From Clostridiales bacterium (GTDB taxonomy: Bacteria; Bacillota; Clostridia; Oscillospirales; Butyricicoccaceae), in contig SFJM01000050.1 in NCBI GenBank assembly GCA_004555915.1, positions 1 to 15,356 of the forward strand: DNA of 15,356 nt, in the 5' to 3' direction. The notes below the pieces were generated by a model. The model saw only the letters and a list, made by a program, of their open reading frames with translations, was not told the origin of the DNA and searched no databases. Position 1 is the first letter of the stretch. Each line of letters starts with the position of its first letter. The translations under genes were made by a program, and so were the position numbers. Positions 6,705 to 13,533 of this stretch are shown here, one piece after another.

Positions 6705-8357
6705 TTATTCTGTAATCTCCGGGATTTCTCCGACAAAGTTATAAATGATCCTGACTTCCTGCACTTTCTGTCCGTCAATCTTCTTGACTTCACCCACCAG
6801 AATCTTGCTGATGAGCCGGTTCAGCACCGCCTCGTCCAGTTCTTCAATGGCGGCGTAGCGCCGGATTTCCCGGATAAAGGTGCGGACTTCGCTTTCCTGT
6901 TCGTCAGAGTGTCGCATCATCAACATCAGGTCTTGCAGGCGCTTCTGGTTGGCTTCCTGCTCCTGTTCCAGCGCCGCCGTCAGCTTCATAAAACGCTGCT
7001 CGGTCAGTATCCCTTTAGCCTTATCGGTGTAAAGGCTCAGGAACATCCCGTCAATCTCCTGATTTCTGGCTTCCAGCCGCTGGCGTTCTTTCTGCGTCTG
7101 GGAAGCGTCTATCAGATACCGGCGCTCCATCCGGCTGCTCAGTCGCTGATAAAATGCGTCGGCATCTTTGAGAGCCTGTGCCGCCAGTTCCTGAATGTCC
7201 TTCAGAACAAGGTCATACAAATCCCTTGCCTCGATCTTATGGCTGGTGCAGGCGTTCTTGCCCAGCCGGTTGTAGGTCTGGCAGATATAATACGCCTTGT
7301 CAATCGGCTCCCGCATCTCGCCGGTAAAACGGTTTTTTCCGGTTCTGCCCACCTTTTCATACCGCACCTGCATGGACTTTCCGCAGGTAGCACAGTAAAT
7401 GATACCGTGGAACAGGTTATAGAAGGGACAGGAGTTGCCTTTCATAATGGTAGGTCTGCGGTCAATGATTGACTGCACCTGCTCCCATTCTTCCGGGGAA
7501 ACGATTGCTTCATGGCAATCCTCAATGATTTCCCAGTCCTCACGGGGGATAATGTCATAGGTGTTGGAACGAATCCCTTTCTGATGTGTCCGGCAGACCA
7601 GATGTGCGCCCTTATAGAATGGGTTTCGCAGGATATGACTGATCCTTGCACCGCCCCACGCATAATAGTTGACGTCACATTCCGTATTGCTCTTTACCCT
7701 CGTGATAGGAACCTTGTCATCCATGAGCTGCTTTGCGATCCGCATACAGCCCCAGCCGTCCAGCGCCATGTCATAGATTTTTCGGATCACCGGCGCCGTC
7801 TCCGGGTCAAGGATCAAATGCCCCCGGTCATCCGGGTCACGCATCAATCCGAGAGGCGGCTGCCCACCACAAAACTTTCCCTGCCGGGAACGGGTCATAC
7901 GCCCCGCCAGCACCTTTTTGGAAATATCCCGGCTGTACATATCATTCAGGATATTCTTAAAGGGCGTGATGTCCATTTCCTGGCGGGTCAGGCTGTCAAC
8001 TCCGTCTGTAATGGCGATATATCGTACATTGTGTTTGGGGAAAAAGATTTCGATATAGCTGCCGGCCTCGATATAATTTCTGCCCAGTCTGGACAGGTCT
8101 TTTGTGATGACACAGCCAATCTTTCCCGCCTCAATATCAGCAATCATACGCTGAAAGGAAGGGCGGTTGAAGTTGCGGCCTGTATAACCGTCATCCACAT
8201 AATACTCATACTGGAACATCCCGTTTTTTTCGGCAAAGTCCCGGAGCATAAGTTTCTGGTTGCTAATGCTCATGCTCTCATTATCGCTGCCATCGTCCAG
8301 AGAGATACGGCAGTAAAGCGCTGTGATTTTTTGATTGACTTGTTTTTTCCTGCTCAT
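6705..8357 (-). CDS. Large serine recombinase (integrase/TnpX-type)
   Basis: A 550-aa site-specific recombinase that would integrate and excise the mobile element through a serine-DNA intermediate. The N-terminal resolvase domain (about 11-160) carries YCRIS with catalytic S19 and R17, and the DLSRLGRN motif (87-94). A recombinase domain follows (about 165-300). The zinc-ribbon has C322/C325 (CATCG), C359 and C370. A long charged, coiled-coil-like region (about 385-485) precedes the C-terminal IIYNFVGEIPE, which I recall from many clostridial IME recombinases. The length fits large serine recombinases. ATG 8357 follows AGGAG (8364-8368). A candidate promoter lies upstream (8392-8423) and a terminator downstream. 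All catalytic residues I can check are present, so the enzyme is probably active. Confidence 0.95.
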   Translation of the reverse strand: MSRKKQVNQKITALYCRISLDDGSDNESMSISNQKLMLRDFAEKNGMFQYEYYVDDGYTGRNFNRPSFQRMIADIEAGKIGCVITKDLSRLGRNYIEAGSYIEIFFPKHNVRYIAITDGVDSLTRQEMDITPFKNILNDMYSRDISKKVLAGRMTRSRQGKFCGGQPPLGLMRDPDDRGHLILDPETAPVIRKIYDMALDGWGCMRIAKQLMDDKVPITRVKSNTECDVNYYAWGGARISHILRNPFYKGAHLVCRTHQKGIRSNTYDIIPREDWEIIEDCHEAIVSPEEWEQVQSIIDRRPTIMKGNSCPFYNLFHGIIYCATCGKSMQVRYEKVGRTGKNRFTGEMREPIDKAYYICQTYNRLGKNACTSHKIEARDLYDLVLKDIQELAAQALKDADAFYQRLSSRMERRYLIDASQTQKERQRLEARNQEIDGMFLSLYTDKAKGILTEQRFMKLTAALEQEQEANQKRLQDLMLMMRHSDEQESEVRTFIREIRRYAAIEELDEAVLNRLISKILVGEVKKIDGQKVQEVRIIYNFVGEIPEITE

Positions 8358-8373
8358 AGTGTTCTCCTTCTAT

Positions 8374-8423
8374 GAACAGGGACACAATACCATTATAATA
8401 CCATGTCCCCGTTCCTGATTCAA
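8374..8423 (-). promoter_or_regulatory. Candidate recombinase promoter with inverted-repeat operator
   Basis: On the minus strand TTGAAT (8423-8418) is separated by 17 bp from TATTAT (8400-8395), with an overlapping TATAAT at 8397-8392. Arms GAACAGGGACA (8374-8384) and TGTCCCCGTTC (8404-8414) form an 11-bp inverted repeat with one mismatch across the promoter. Inside it AATACCAT is directly repeated 11 bp apart (8386-8393 and 8397-8404). This would give the recombinase its own, possibly repressed, promoter just after the tnpW-like stop codon. Confidence 0.5.
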
Positions 8424-8428
8424 CCGCT

Positions 8429-8596
8429 TTACGCCGCTTTTTGTGCCATTTCCCGATGTTCTAACCATTCCTCGAAGTGTTCGCAGGTCTGGCGCTCGAT
8501 CAGCTGCTCAAAGGCTTCCCGCATGGTTTTGTCCCCGGAAAACTCCCGAACCACCACGAACCGGACTTTTTTATTCTGCTTCTTGTTTTTCTCCAT
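8429..8596 (-). CDS. Small conserved IME protein, TnpW-like (55 aa)
   Basis: This short minus-strand frame encodes 55 aa beginning MEKNKKQNKKVRFVVVREFSG and ending in EHFEEWLEHREMAQKAA. The start has a good Shine-Dalgarno (GGAGG, 7-8 nt before the ATG at 8596). A basic N-terminus, a short beta-like VRFVVVREFSG segment and an amphipathic acidic helix MREAFEQLIERQ are visible. Proteins of this size and pattern, located between the replication genes and the serine recombinase, are often called TnpW-like on clostridial transposons. I make that link from position and general resemblance, not a proven match. Function is unknown. A role in recombination or its control is only suggested by context. 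Confidence 0.65.
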   Translation of the reverse strand: MEKNKKQNKKVRFVVVREFSGDKTMREAFEQLIERQTCEHFEEWLEHREMAQKAA

Positions 8597-8634
8597 AGGC
8601 TACCTCCATAGTGTGACAGTCCAGATAACCGTGT

Positions 8635-8840
8635 GCCGGCAACGAAGTCCGGCAACCAGCCTATAAAAACCTGTAAATGAATATCTGACTGTCAATCTTT
8701 GCTTGATAAGTTTTCTTGTAAAATCTCGTTGCTTTCGTTGCCGGACAGAAAATACTTGTGAAAAATCCTTTATTTATGGGCTTTTTCTATATCAAAACCA
8801 TAGATTTGCCAGCAACGAACCCGGCAACCAACTGGCAACA
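8635..8840. repeat. Two iteron clusters flanking AT-rich DNA, candidate replication origin
   Basis: The core CCGGCAAC occurs at 8636-8643, 8649-8656 and 8821-8828, and inverted (GTTGCCGG) at 8737-8744. Near copies are CCAGCAAC (8809-8816) and CTGGCAAC (8832-8839). The left pair and right trio share the same order, GCC(G/A)GCAACGAA then CCGGCAACCA, spaced 11-13 bp. AT-rich DNA fills 8660-8725 and 8750-8807. The block occupies nearly all of the 255-bp gap between the tnpW-like gene and vapE. Two further near-copies of the inverted form lie in the vapE 3' end (8921-8945). Placement directly 3' of a VapE-type helicase gene suggests an origin; an operator or recombination-accessory role is the alternative. 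Confidence 0.6.
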
Positions 8841-8851
8841 GACCATCATTC

Positions 8852-10258
8852 TCAGGCAATCCACTCCTTCGGAAGTTCCAGCTGGCGGCATTCTTCCTCG
8901 CTCAGTTCCACAAATCCGCCTTCGTTGTCGGACAGTTCGTTGTCGAAATTGTCACATTCCCAACCCTTTTGCCTGCCGTACCCGGCGAACATCCTGGGAT
9001 TGGAGAAAGGCTTCCAGCCGGTCACGACTGTGTTCATGATCTCGTTGATATTGTGCAGCTGCCACCGCTTCGGCTGGTCAAAGGTATGCCCCAGCGCCTC
9101 CTTGAACAGCTGCTTGGAACAGACCATGTTCCCAGTGTAGTGTTCCAGAAAGCCCTGTATCTGCCCGGCCTCCGTATCCTCCGGCATGAAGTCCTTCTGC
9201 ACCTCCACCAGCTGACGCTGGATGCTCTTGCTGAATTTCATGGAATACTGTCCGCTGCGGTAAATGGTCATGGCTTCTGCCCACACCTGCAAAAGATAGG
9301 CTCTGGAAGCATCCTCGTCCTCCAAAATATGAAACTCCGCATTCTCCGAGTAAATCATGATTGGGAGAAAGCGCCGGTTCCCGGCCCGATCCAGCGGCAG
9401 GAAGTCCAATGTGTTGGAAGAACCGCCGAACACACACTGCCGCAGCCGGTCTTTGGGCTGGGATTCATAAGGCGTTCGGTAGGTTTCCTTCTGTCGGCTG
9501 ATAAAGGAGCGAATTTCTTCAATGCTCTTTGCGCTGCTGGTGGCAAGCATTTCCGACATCTCGATGATCCAGTGGCCTTGCAGCTTCTGGAACACCCGGT
9601 CATCGTCCAGCTTTTTCAGGTCATCGGAAAACCACTCGTCCCGGATTGCCAGCAGGCGGAAGAAAGTGGACTTCCCGGCACCTTGGCCGCCTACCAGACA
9701 GAGCATTTCCTCATATTTGGAACCGGGACGGAATACCCGGCGGATAGCGCCCAGCAGGAAGTGTTTCAGCATTTCTTCCACATAGTCGCTTTCATCAGCG
9801 CCAAGAAAGTGGTGCAGGCAGGAGCGGATGCGAGGTGTCCCGTCCCAGACAAGGCTGTTCAGCACATCCTGAATCGGGTGATAGCAATTTTCGTTTGCTA
9901 CAATGGAAAGTGCAGCTGTGCTCTTTTTCTCACTGGTCAGCTCGTAGTTCTGCTCAAAATAGAGGAGAAGATATTTCACATCGGTATCTGTTAAGGCGCT
10001 GGTGTTCCTGCGCCAGCCCAAATCCCGTACAATGTCCACCCGGTCGGTCAGGAGATTTAACCGGATAGCATCCCGCAGGAGCGGATCACAGCAGAACACG
10101 ATCCGGCAGTTGTCGATGGTATTGGCGGTTTTTCTCTTATCGGTGACAGAAAGGCTTTGGCGCACATCATCAACGCTCTGTTCCGGCGCGATGGCTTCGG
10201 CTACACTCATCACTGCCTGCCGGGTGGCTGGCGGTAAATTCTGATATTCGCTGTTCAA
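8852..10258 (-). CDS. VapE-type P-loop replication helicase
   Basis: A 468-aa VapE-family protein, the helicase-like partner of primases on phage satellites (PICI/SaPI) and IMEs. Residues about 125-235 form the P-loop core, with Walker A GGQGAGKS (190-197) and a Walker-B-like HWIIEMSEM (229-237). Downstream KDRLRQCVFGGSSN and GNRRFLPI look like sensor and arginine-finger segments. The start is probably TTG 10258, which has GAGGTGAGG a few nt upstream. ATG 10210 is the alternative but has a weak site. With TTG the gene overlaps the primase 3' end by 89 nt in another frame, implying coupling. It is followed by the iteron-rich region, a probable cis target. Expected role is autonomous replication of the excised element or of its transfer strand. 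Confidence 0.9.
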   Translation of the reverse strand: MNSEYQNLPPATRQAVMSVAEAIAPEQSVDDVRQSLSVTDKRKTANTIDNCRIVFCCDPLLRDAIRLNLLTDRVDIVRDLGWRRNTSALTDTDVKYLLLYFEQNYELTSEKKSTAALSIVANENCYHPIQDVLNSLVWDGTPRIRSCLHHFLGADESDYVEEMLKHFLLGAIRRVFRPGSKYEEMLCLVGGQGAGKSTFFRLLAIRDEWFSDDLKKLDDDRVFQKLQGHWIIEMSEMLATSSAKSIEEIRSFISRQKETYRTPYESQPKDRLRQCVFGGSSNTLDFLPLDRAGNRRFLPIMIYSENAEFHILEDEDASRAYLLQVWAEAMTIYRSGQYSMKFSKSIQRQLVEVQKDFMPEDTEAGQIQGFLEHYTGNMVCSKQLFKEALGHTFDQPKRWQLHNINEIMNTVVTGWKPFSNPRMFAGYGRQKGWECDNFDNELSDNEGGFVELSEEECRQLELPKEWIA

Positions 10259-10838
10259 TTTTCCTCACCTCTTTTCCATACTCAGCAACCACGGAAGCAC
10301 GTTCTTCTATGCTGTCAGATAGAAGAATATCCAGCAGATATTCAATATATGGCTGCTTGTGCAGAGCCTCCACAAACAGGGGATGCCAGTCATCCTCCGG
10401 CTGTTTGGGAGCATATTCTTCTTTCCAGCGTTCCAGCAGACTCAGGTAATCGCACAGCACCCGAAAGCATTTCTGCTCCGCCTGCCGGTATCGCACTTCC
10501 TCGCTGATTTTTCTTTTGATAATTCTCTTTTGGGGCGGATCATGGCCTTTGGTGTCAAAGCTGATAGAAAAATCCTCCGCCAGCTTCAAGGCCGCTTCTT
10601 TACTGTTCAGCCCAAAGAGGCGGGAAGTGAAATCAATCACATCCCCATCCGCCTGACAGGCAAAGCAATGGAACCGCCTGTCCACCTTCATGCTGGGATG
10701 CCTGTCATCGTGAAAAGGACAACAGGCCATCCCGTTCCGTCCTACTGGAATCCCATAAAATTCCACAGCCTGTCTTGTCGTGACAGACTGCTTTACTGTT
10801 TCAAATACATTCGATTTCCCCACCTCCAAACAAAACAA
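10170..10838 (-). CDS. CHC2 zinc-finger primase-like protein
   Basis: Up to 222 aa, with an N-terminal DnaG-type CHC2 zinc finger: C40, H43 (CCPFHDD), C58 and C61 (FHCFAC), followed by QADGDVIDF. Such proteins make or start primers for replication of mobile elements. Here only the zinc finger and a helical C-terminal region (about 110-205) are visible, with no TOPRIM domain, so it probably works together with VapE. The start is a problem. The frame can open at TTG 10838, TTG 10829 or GTG 10823, but the best ribosome site (GGAGG, 10827-10823) points to codon 10814, which is TCG rather than a start codon. The domain itself (NVFETVKQSVTTRQAVEFYGI onward) is intact. Confidence 0.85.
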   Translation of the reverse strand: MFCLEVGKSNVFETVKQSVTTRQAVEFYGIPVGRNGMACCPFHDDRHPSMKVDRRFHCFACQADGDVIDFTSRLFGLNSKEAALKLAEDFSISFDTKGHDPPQKRIIKRKISEEVRYRQAEQKCFRVLCDYLSLLERWKEEYAPKQPEDDWHPLFVEALHKQPYIEYLLDILLSDSIEERASVVAEYGKEVRKIEQRISEFTASHPAGSDECSRSHRAGTER

Positions 10839-10873
10839 AAGGCACCCGGTTTCCTCAGAAAATCAGATGCCTT
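10828..10873 (-). terminator. Terminator between the mobV-like and primase genes
   Basis: On the minus strand AAGGCATCTG..., starting at the mobV-like stop codon (10873), pairs with ...CGGGTGCCTT ending at 10839. The stem has about 9-13 pairs including G-T pairs and one mismatch. It is followed directly by TTTTGTTTTGTTT (10840-10828). This fits an intrinsic terminator or attenuator between two same-strand genes. It implies that the primase/vapE pair is partly separated from upstream transcription, possibly with its own promoter. Confidence 0.55.
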
Positions 10874-11804
10874 ACAACTCCATATCCTGTTTTTTTGTCG
10901 GGGCGATCCGCCCCTCACGTTCCCATCGCTCCCGGTTCTTCCGGTCAGCGTCCAATTTGCCTTTCGTCAGCTTCTCTTTGATGGATTCTCTGGCTTTTTT
11001 CTTAATCTGCTCTTTGCCAGCCTGCTTGACCTCCGGCTTCAGCAGCACAGCCTGCACCTTTTTGAGAATCTTTTCTGCGGACTGCTGTAATTTTTCCCGT
11101 GCCCTTCCCAGTAGGGTATTTGCAATCTTCACCACTTCCGGCGAATTTTTTGCATTGGGGGATACCACGCTCTTTCGGTATTTCTCGATCACTTCCAAAT
11201 CCTCAAGCTGGGTCTGTTCCCGTACCTTGTCTGTCACGACCTCCACTGCCTTGTCATAGGCCACATCGGAAACATCCTCCAACAGCGTCTCCACATCCTC
11301 GATTTTGAGCGTCAGTTCTTCCAGCTTTTGCTCCTGCGCCGCCATCTGTTCTTTCTGCTTCATCAGGATATAATCCTGCTTTTCCAGATAGTCACGCCCA
11401 CCATAGGACGGCTCCTGTTCCAGATGAAGTCCATGCCGTTTGGCAATGTCAAACAGGATTGTCCGGCAGACTGCATCGAAAGTCTGTTTCCGGTTATTGT
11501 GCTTTCCTTTGGGCTGCTCCGGTTTTGGGAGAGGGATGCCCAGTTCTTCCAGCGCCTTTTCCTGCTGGGGACACAGTTCCCCGTAGCGGTTCTCACAGTC
11601 AAAGACGTGCCGCTCATGGATGTGGGGCGTCCCCTCGTCCTCAAATTCCTCATAGAACTCGTTGACGATGGAAAAGAGCGTTTCCGGTGAGACGGATTCC
11701 TCTATCGTGCCGATCTGGTAGATGCTTTCTTCCGGACAGGTCTTGTTATTTTTCAAGAGGTCATCCACAGTACGGTTGCGCTCAATAGGCATCTTTCCTT
11801 TCAT
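10872..11804 (-). CDS. MobV-family mobilisation protein, truncated and internally deleted
   Basis: A 310-aa protein resembling the plasmid recombination/mobilisation (MobV, Pre) proteins of clostridial IMEs. Recognisable parts are RNRTVDDLLKNNKTCPEES.IYQIG, TPHIHERHVFDCENRYGE, NNRKQTFDAVCR, YGGRDYLEKQDYIL and a long coiled-coil and basic tail ending KKQDMEL. MobV relaxases have a metal-binding HxDExxPHxH motif. Here it reads FEDEGTPHIH, so the first histidine is absent and a short in-frame stretch before it seems lost. The N-terminal segment expected before RNRTVDDLL is also missing: the ATG lies 2 nt after the stop of the MOBP relaxase, without a clear ribosome site. I infer a non-functional relaxase. 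It originally headed the primase/vapE/recombinase cassette. Confidence 0.7.
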   Translation of the reverse strand: MKGKMPIERNRTVDDLLKNNKTCPEESIYQIGTIEESVSPETLFSIVNEFYEEFEDEGTPHIHERHVFDCENRYGELCPQQEKALEELGIPLPKPEQPKGKHNNRKQTFDAVCRTILFDIAKRHGLHLEQEPSYGGRDYLEKQDYILMKQKEQMAAQEQKLEELTLKIEDVETLLEDVSDVAYDKAVEVVTDKVREQTQLEDLEVIEKYRKSVVSPNAKNSPEVVKIANTLLGRAREKLQQSAEKILKKVQAVLLKPEVKQAGKEQIKKKARESIKEKLTKGKLDADRKNRERWEREGRIAPTKKQDMEL

Positions 11805-11806
11805 GG

Positions 11807-13126
11807 TTACAGTGTTAAATCAATGTTGGGATGGCGGTCACGCTCGTGTTCCTGTTCGCGCTGTTGTTGTTCAGCGCGGTCGCGGCGGGCTTCGGTGAGG
11901 TGCTGCTGCACCTCTAGGGAGTGTTCCGCGATTTTGCGGCAGAGACGTTCTTCTTGGCGAAGCTGCTTTAGGGCTGTGTTGACTTGCTGGATGCGTGGGC
12001 TGTCTGGGTTTGTTTTATACAGCGATTTTCTTTCTGCAGTGAGCTGGATAATTTCACCCAGTTTGGCTTGTCGGTAAGTTTCCAGCTGTGCCAGCGTATC
12101 TATGCTGTAGTGGGATAGAAATTCCATCTGACGGATGCGTTGATTCAACTTGTAAGTATCCTGCCGAACAGCATAACTTGGACGGCTCGGCTTGCGAGGG
12201 AGCGCACCCAATTCGTATAGATAGCGATAATACAACGCCCGCAGCCCGGTCAGCTTGCGGCAAGGCTTCTTCCCGCTGCGCAGACGGCCATGTTGGATTA
12301 TTGGTGGATTTTCAACATAAGGGCGGTAGCTTCGTGGATACAGGATGCGCGTCTGGATTGCTTCTGGCGTATACCGCTTGCCCAGCGTTTTGAACCGAAC
12401 AAAGCGCTCCTTTCCGGGTGGGCGCAGTACCGGGTATTTGCGGTTGAATCGCAGTTCGTATCCTTTATCCTGCAGTGCTGCAACAAACTGCCGCCATGTA
12501 AGGCTTTGTTGAATCGCATCGTCCACATCCTGCCGAATAGCCGTGCGCCATGTGGGCTGGTTGTTTTTCTCCGCCAGCCACTCGGCGTAGGGCTTTGCCA
12601 CATGGTTTGAGTTCTCGGTGTCGATGACCGACAGCTTATATTTCCGGCAAAGTTCATCCGAAACCGTGCGAATCTGCGTTACATAGTTTTTGCCGTTGCT
12701 GTGGTATTTTTTGCCGTCTATCCGGCTGACCGAATTCCAGACAATATGCGAATGGATATGCCCGGTGTTCAGATGTGTACCAATGACATATTCGTACCGT
12801 CCGCCCAGCACACGGTCTGCCAGTTCCTTTGCGATTTGGTGCGCCAGTTCGGGGGAGACCTCGCCCGCAGCAAAACTCTGTACAAGGTGGTATCCCTGCA
12901 CACCGCCCGACTTGTGCCAGCGTTCCTTGGTTTGCCGCATATCGGCAAAGGCGGTTTCCAGCGTGCAGGCATACGAGCTTTCAAAGCAGGATTGCTCTGT
13001 TTTATCGCGGTTGGCGGCATAGTCGAGGGCGTCCTGCAAGGATACCGCCGTGGTCTTTTCTTTGTTCATCACATACTTCACCGCCCGATCCAGACGGCGG
13101 ACAGGGATCACGGATGTGTAAGCCAT
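11807..13126 (-). CDS. MOBP-type relaxase (MobA/VirD2-like)
   Basis: A 439-aa relaxase that would nick oriT and lead the strand into the recipient cell. The N-terminal catalytic domain (about 1-230) shows GYHLVQSFAAGEVSPELA (79-96) and the three-histidine metal site GTHLNTGHIHSHIVWNSVS (H118, H123, H125, H127), typical of the MOBP group. A catalytic tyrosine is likely among Y3, Y18 and Y36 but I cannot say which. The C-terminal part (about 300-439) is basic and coiled-coil-like, ending in a Q/E/R-rich tail. ATG 13126 follows GGAGG by 11 nt; a closer ATG at 13134 is out of frame and opens a short frame. mobC lies immediately upstream, with its stop overlapping this ribosome site. The gene appears intact. 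Its stop marks the junction with the truncated mobV. Confidence 0.9.
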   Translation of the reverse strand: MAYTSVIPVRRLDRAVKYVMNKEKTTAVSLQDALDYAANRDKTEQSCFESSYACTLETAFADMRQTKERWHKSGGVQGYHLVQSFAAGEVSPELAHQIAKELADRVLGGRYEYVIGTHLNTGHIHSHIVWNSVSRIDGKKYHSNGKNYVTQIRTVSDELCRKYKLSVIDTENSNHVAKPYAEWLAEKNNQPTWRTAIRQDVDDAIQQSLTWRQFVAALQDKGYELRFNRKYPVLRPPGKERFVRFKTLGKRYTPEAIQTRILYPRSYRPYVENPPIIQHGRLRSGKKPCRKLTGLRALYYRYLYELGALPRKPSRPSYAVRQDTYKLNQRIRQMEFLSHYSIDTLAQLETYRQAKLGEIIQLTAERKSLYKTNPDSPRIQQVNTALKQLRQEERLCRKIAEHSLEVQQHLTEARRDRAEQQQREQEHERDRHPNIDLTL

Positions 13127-13141
13127 ATTTCATAGAGCCTC

Positions 13142-13450
13142 CTAGTAGTTTTCTTTTATTGTGAGCCAGACTTCCTTTGCAATGCGCGTCATCTCGTCCA
13201 CGCTCTGCTGCCCCGCCACGCCCGTGCTGTTGGCACGGTGTGCAAGCTGGTTTGCGTTGTTGTACAAACCGGAAATTTGCCGCACAAGTTCCGCATGGTG
13301 TGTGCAGGGGCGCGGATGGATTTCTTTGCCCAAGATTAGGGAGCGCAGGTATTCCTCGCGCGAGAGTCCACTTGTTTTGACCTGCTCGCAAAGATGGCGG
13401 TACTCGCGCTCGTTCAGCCGCAGCGGAATGACATGACCGCGTCTGCGCAT
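13142..13450 (-). CDS. mobC: MobC-family relaxosome accessory protein
   Basis: A small DNA-binding protein that helps the relaxase bind and open oriT. With ATG 13450 it is 102 aa and begins MRRRGHVIPLRLNEREYRHLC, a ribbon-helix-helix start typical of MobC. GLSREEYLRSLILGK and the conserved-looking LVRQISGLYNNANQLAHRAN follow. A TTG at 13495 would add 15 residues encoded inside the inverted repeats, and neither start has a clear Shine-Dalgarno. I prefer the ATG because the family fold starts there. The stop (TAG, 13142-13144) overlaps the ribosome site of the relaxase gene, implying coupled expression. Confidence 0.85.
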   Translation of the reverse strand: MRRRGHVIPLRLNEREYRHLCEQVKTSGLSREEYLRSLILGKEIHPRPCTHHAELVRQISGLYNNANQLAHRANSTGVAGQQSVDEMTRIAKEVWLTIKENY

Positions 13451-13504
13451 AGCGGGGGTTTGGGGATCACCCCAAAGGTGCGTTTGGATATCCAAACGCT
13501 ATGC
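13447..13504. other. oriT: Candidate origin of transfer (oriT), nested inverted repeats
   Basis: Three structures are packed into 58 bp: a perfect 20-bp palindrome GCGTTTGGATATCCAAACGC (13480-13499), a 7-bp hairpin TTTGGGG-ATCA-CCCCAAA (13459-13476), and 8-bp outer arms GCATAGCG (13447-13454) and CGCTATGC (13497-13504) that enclose them. The position at the start of mobC and just upstream of the relaxase is where oriT commonly lies in MOBP modules. The nic site itself cannot be read from sequence. Confidence 0.55.
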
Positions 13505-13533
13505 TAGCAAAACACGACACCCCGCAAAACGGT

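Larger units (their letters stand above)
1431..11805. mobile_element. IME carrying a two-component/ABC cargo operon, inserted in traG
   Basis: This interval separates the traG 3' remnant from the MOBP relaxase gene. It contains the cargo operon (HTH, regulator, kinase, ABC genes) and a serine recombinase / TnpW-like / VapE / CHC2 primase / MobV-type cassette typical of clostridial IMEs. The left edge is set by the end of traG homology (about 1430). The right edge is set by the point where mobV loses its N-terminus against the relaxase stop codon (about 11805), and is probably a deletion junction rather than an att site. I could not identify matching att cores. It is also possible that the cargo (1431-6608) and the recombinase cassette (6666-11804) arrived separately. 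Confidence 0.5.

Noticed and set aside
7512..8375. 287-aa open frame on the plus strand
   Set aside because: Antisense to the serine recombinase, whose catalytic motifs fix the coding strand.
8660..8695. Minus-strand TTGACA (8695-8690) as promoter of the tnpW-like gene
   Set aside because: The -35 is perfect but no -10-like hexamer lies at 16-18 bp, so the promoter is not supported.
8635..8840. CRISPR array
   Set aside because: Repeats are short (8-12 bp), partly inverted, and the spacing is not regular with unique spacers; no cas genes are present.
8969..9994. 341-aa open frame on the plus strand
   Set aside because: Fully antisense to vapE, which has clear Walker motifs; the frame has no recognisable domain and reflects GC-rich codon use on the other strand.
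13002..13391. 129-aa open frame overlapping mobC and the relaxase start
   Set aside because: Runs out of frame across two well-supported genes; an ATG at 13134 in this frame sits nearer the Shine-Dalgarno but gives only a short meaningless peptide.
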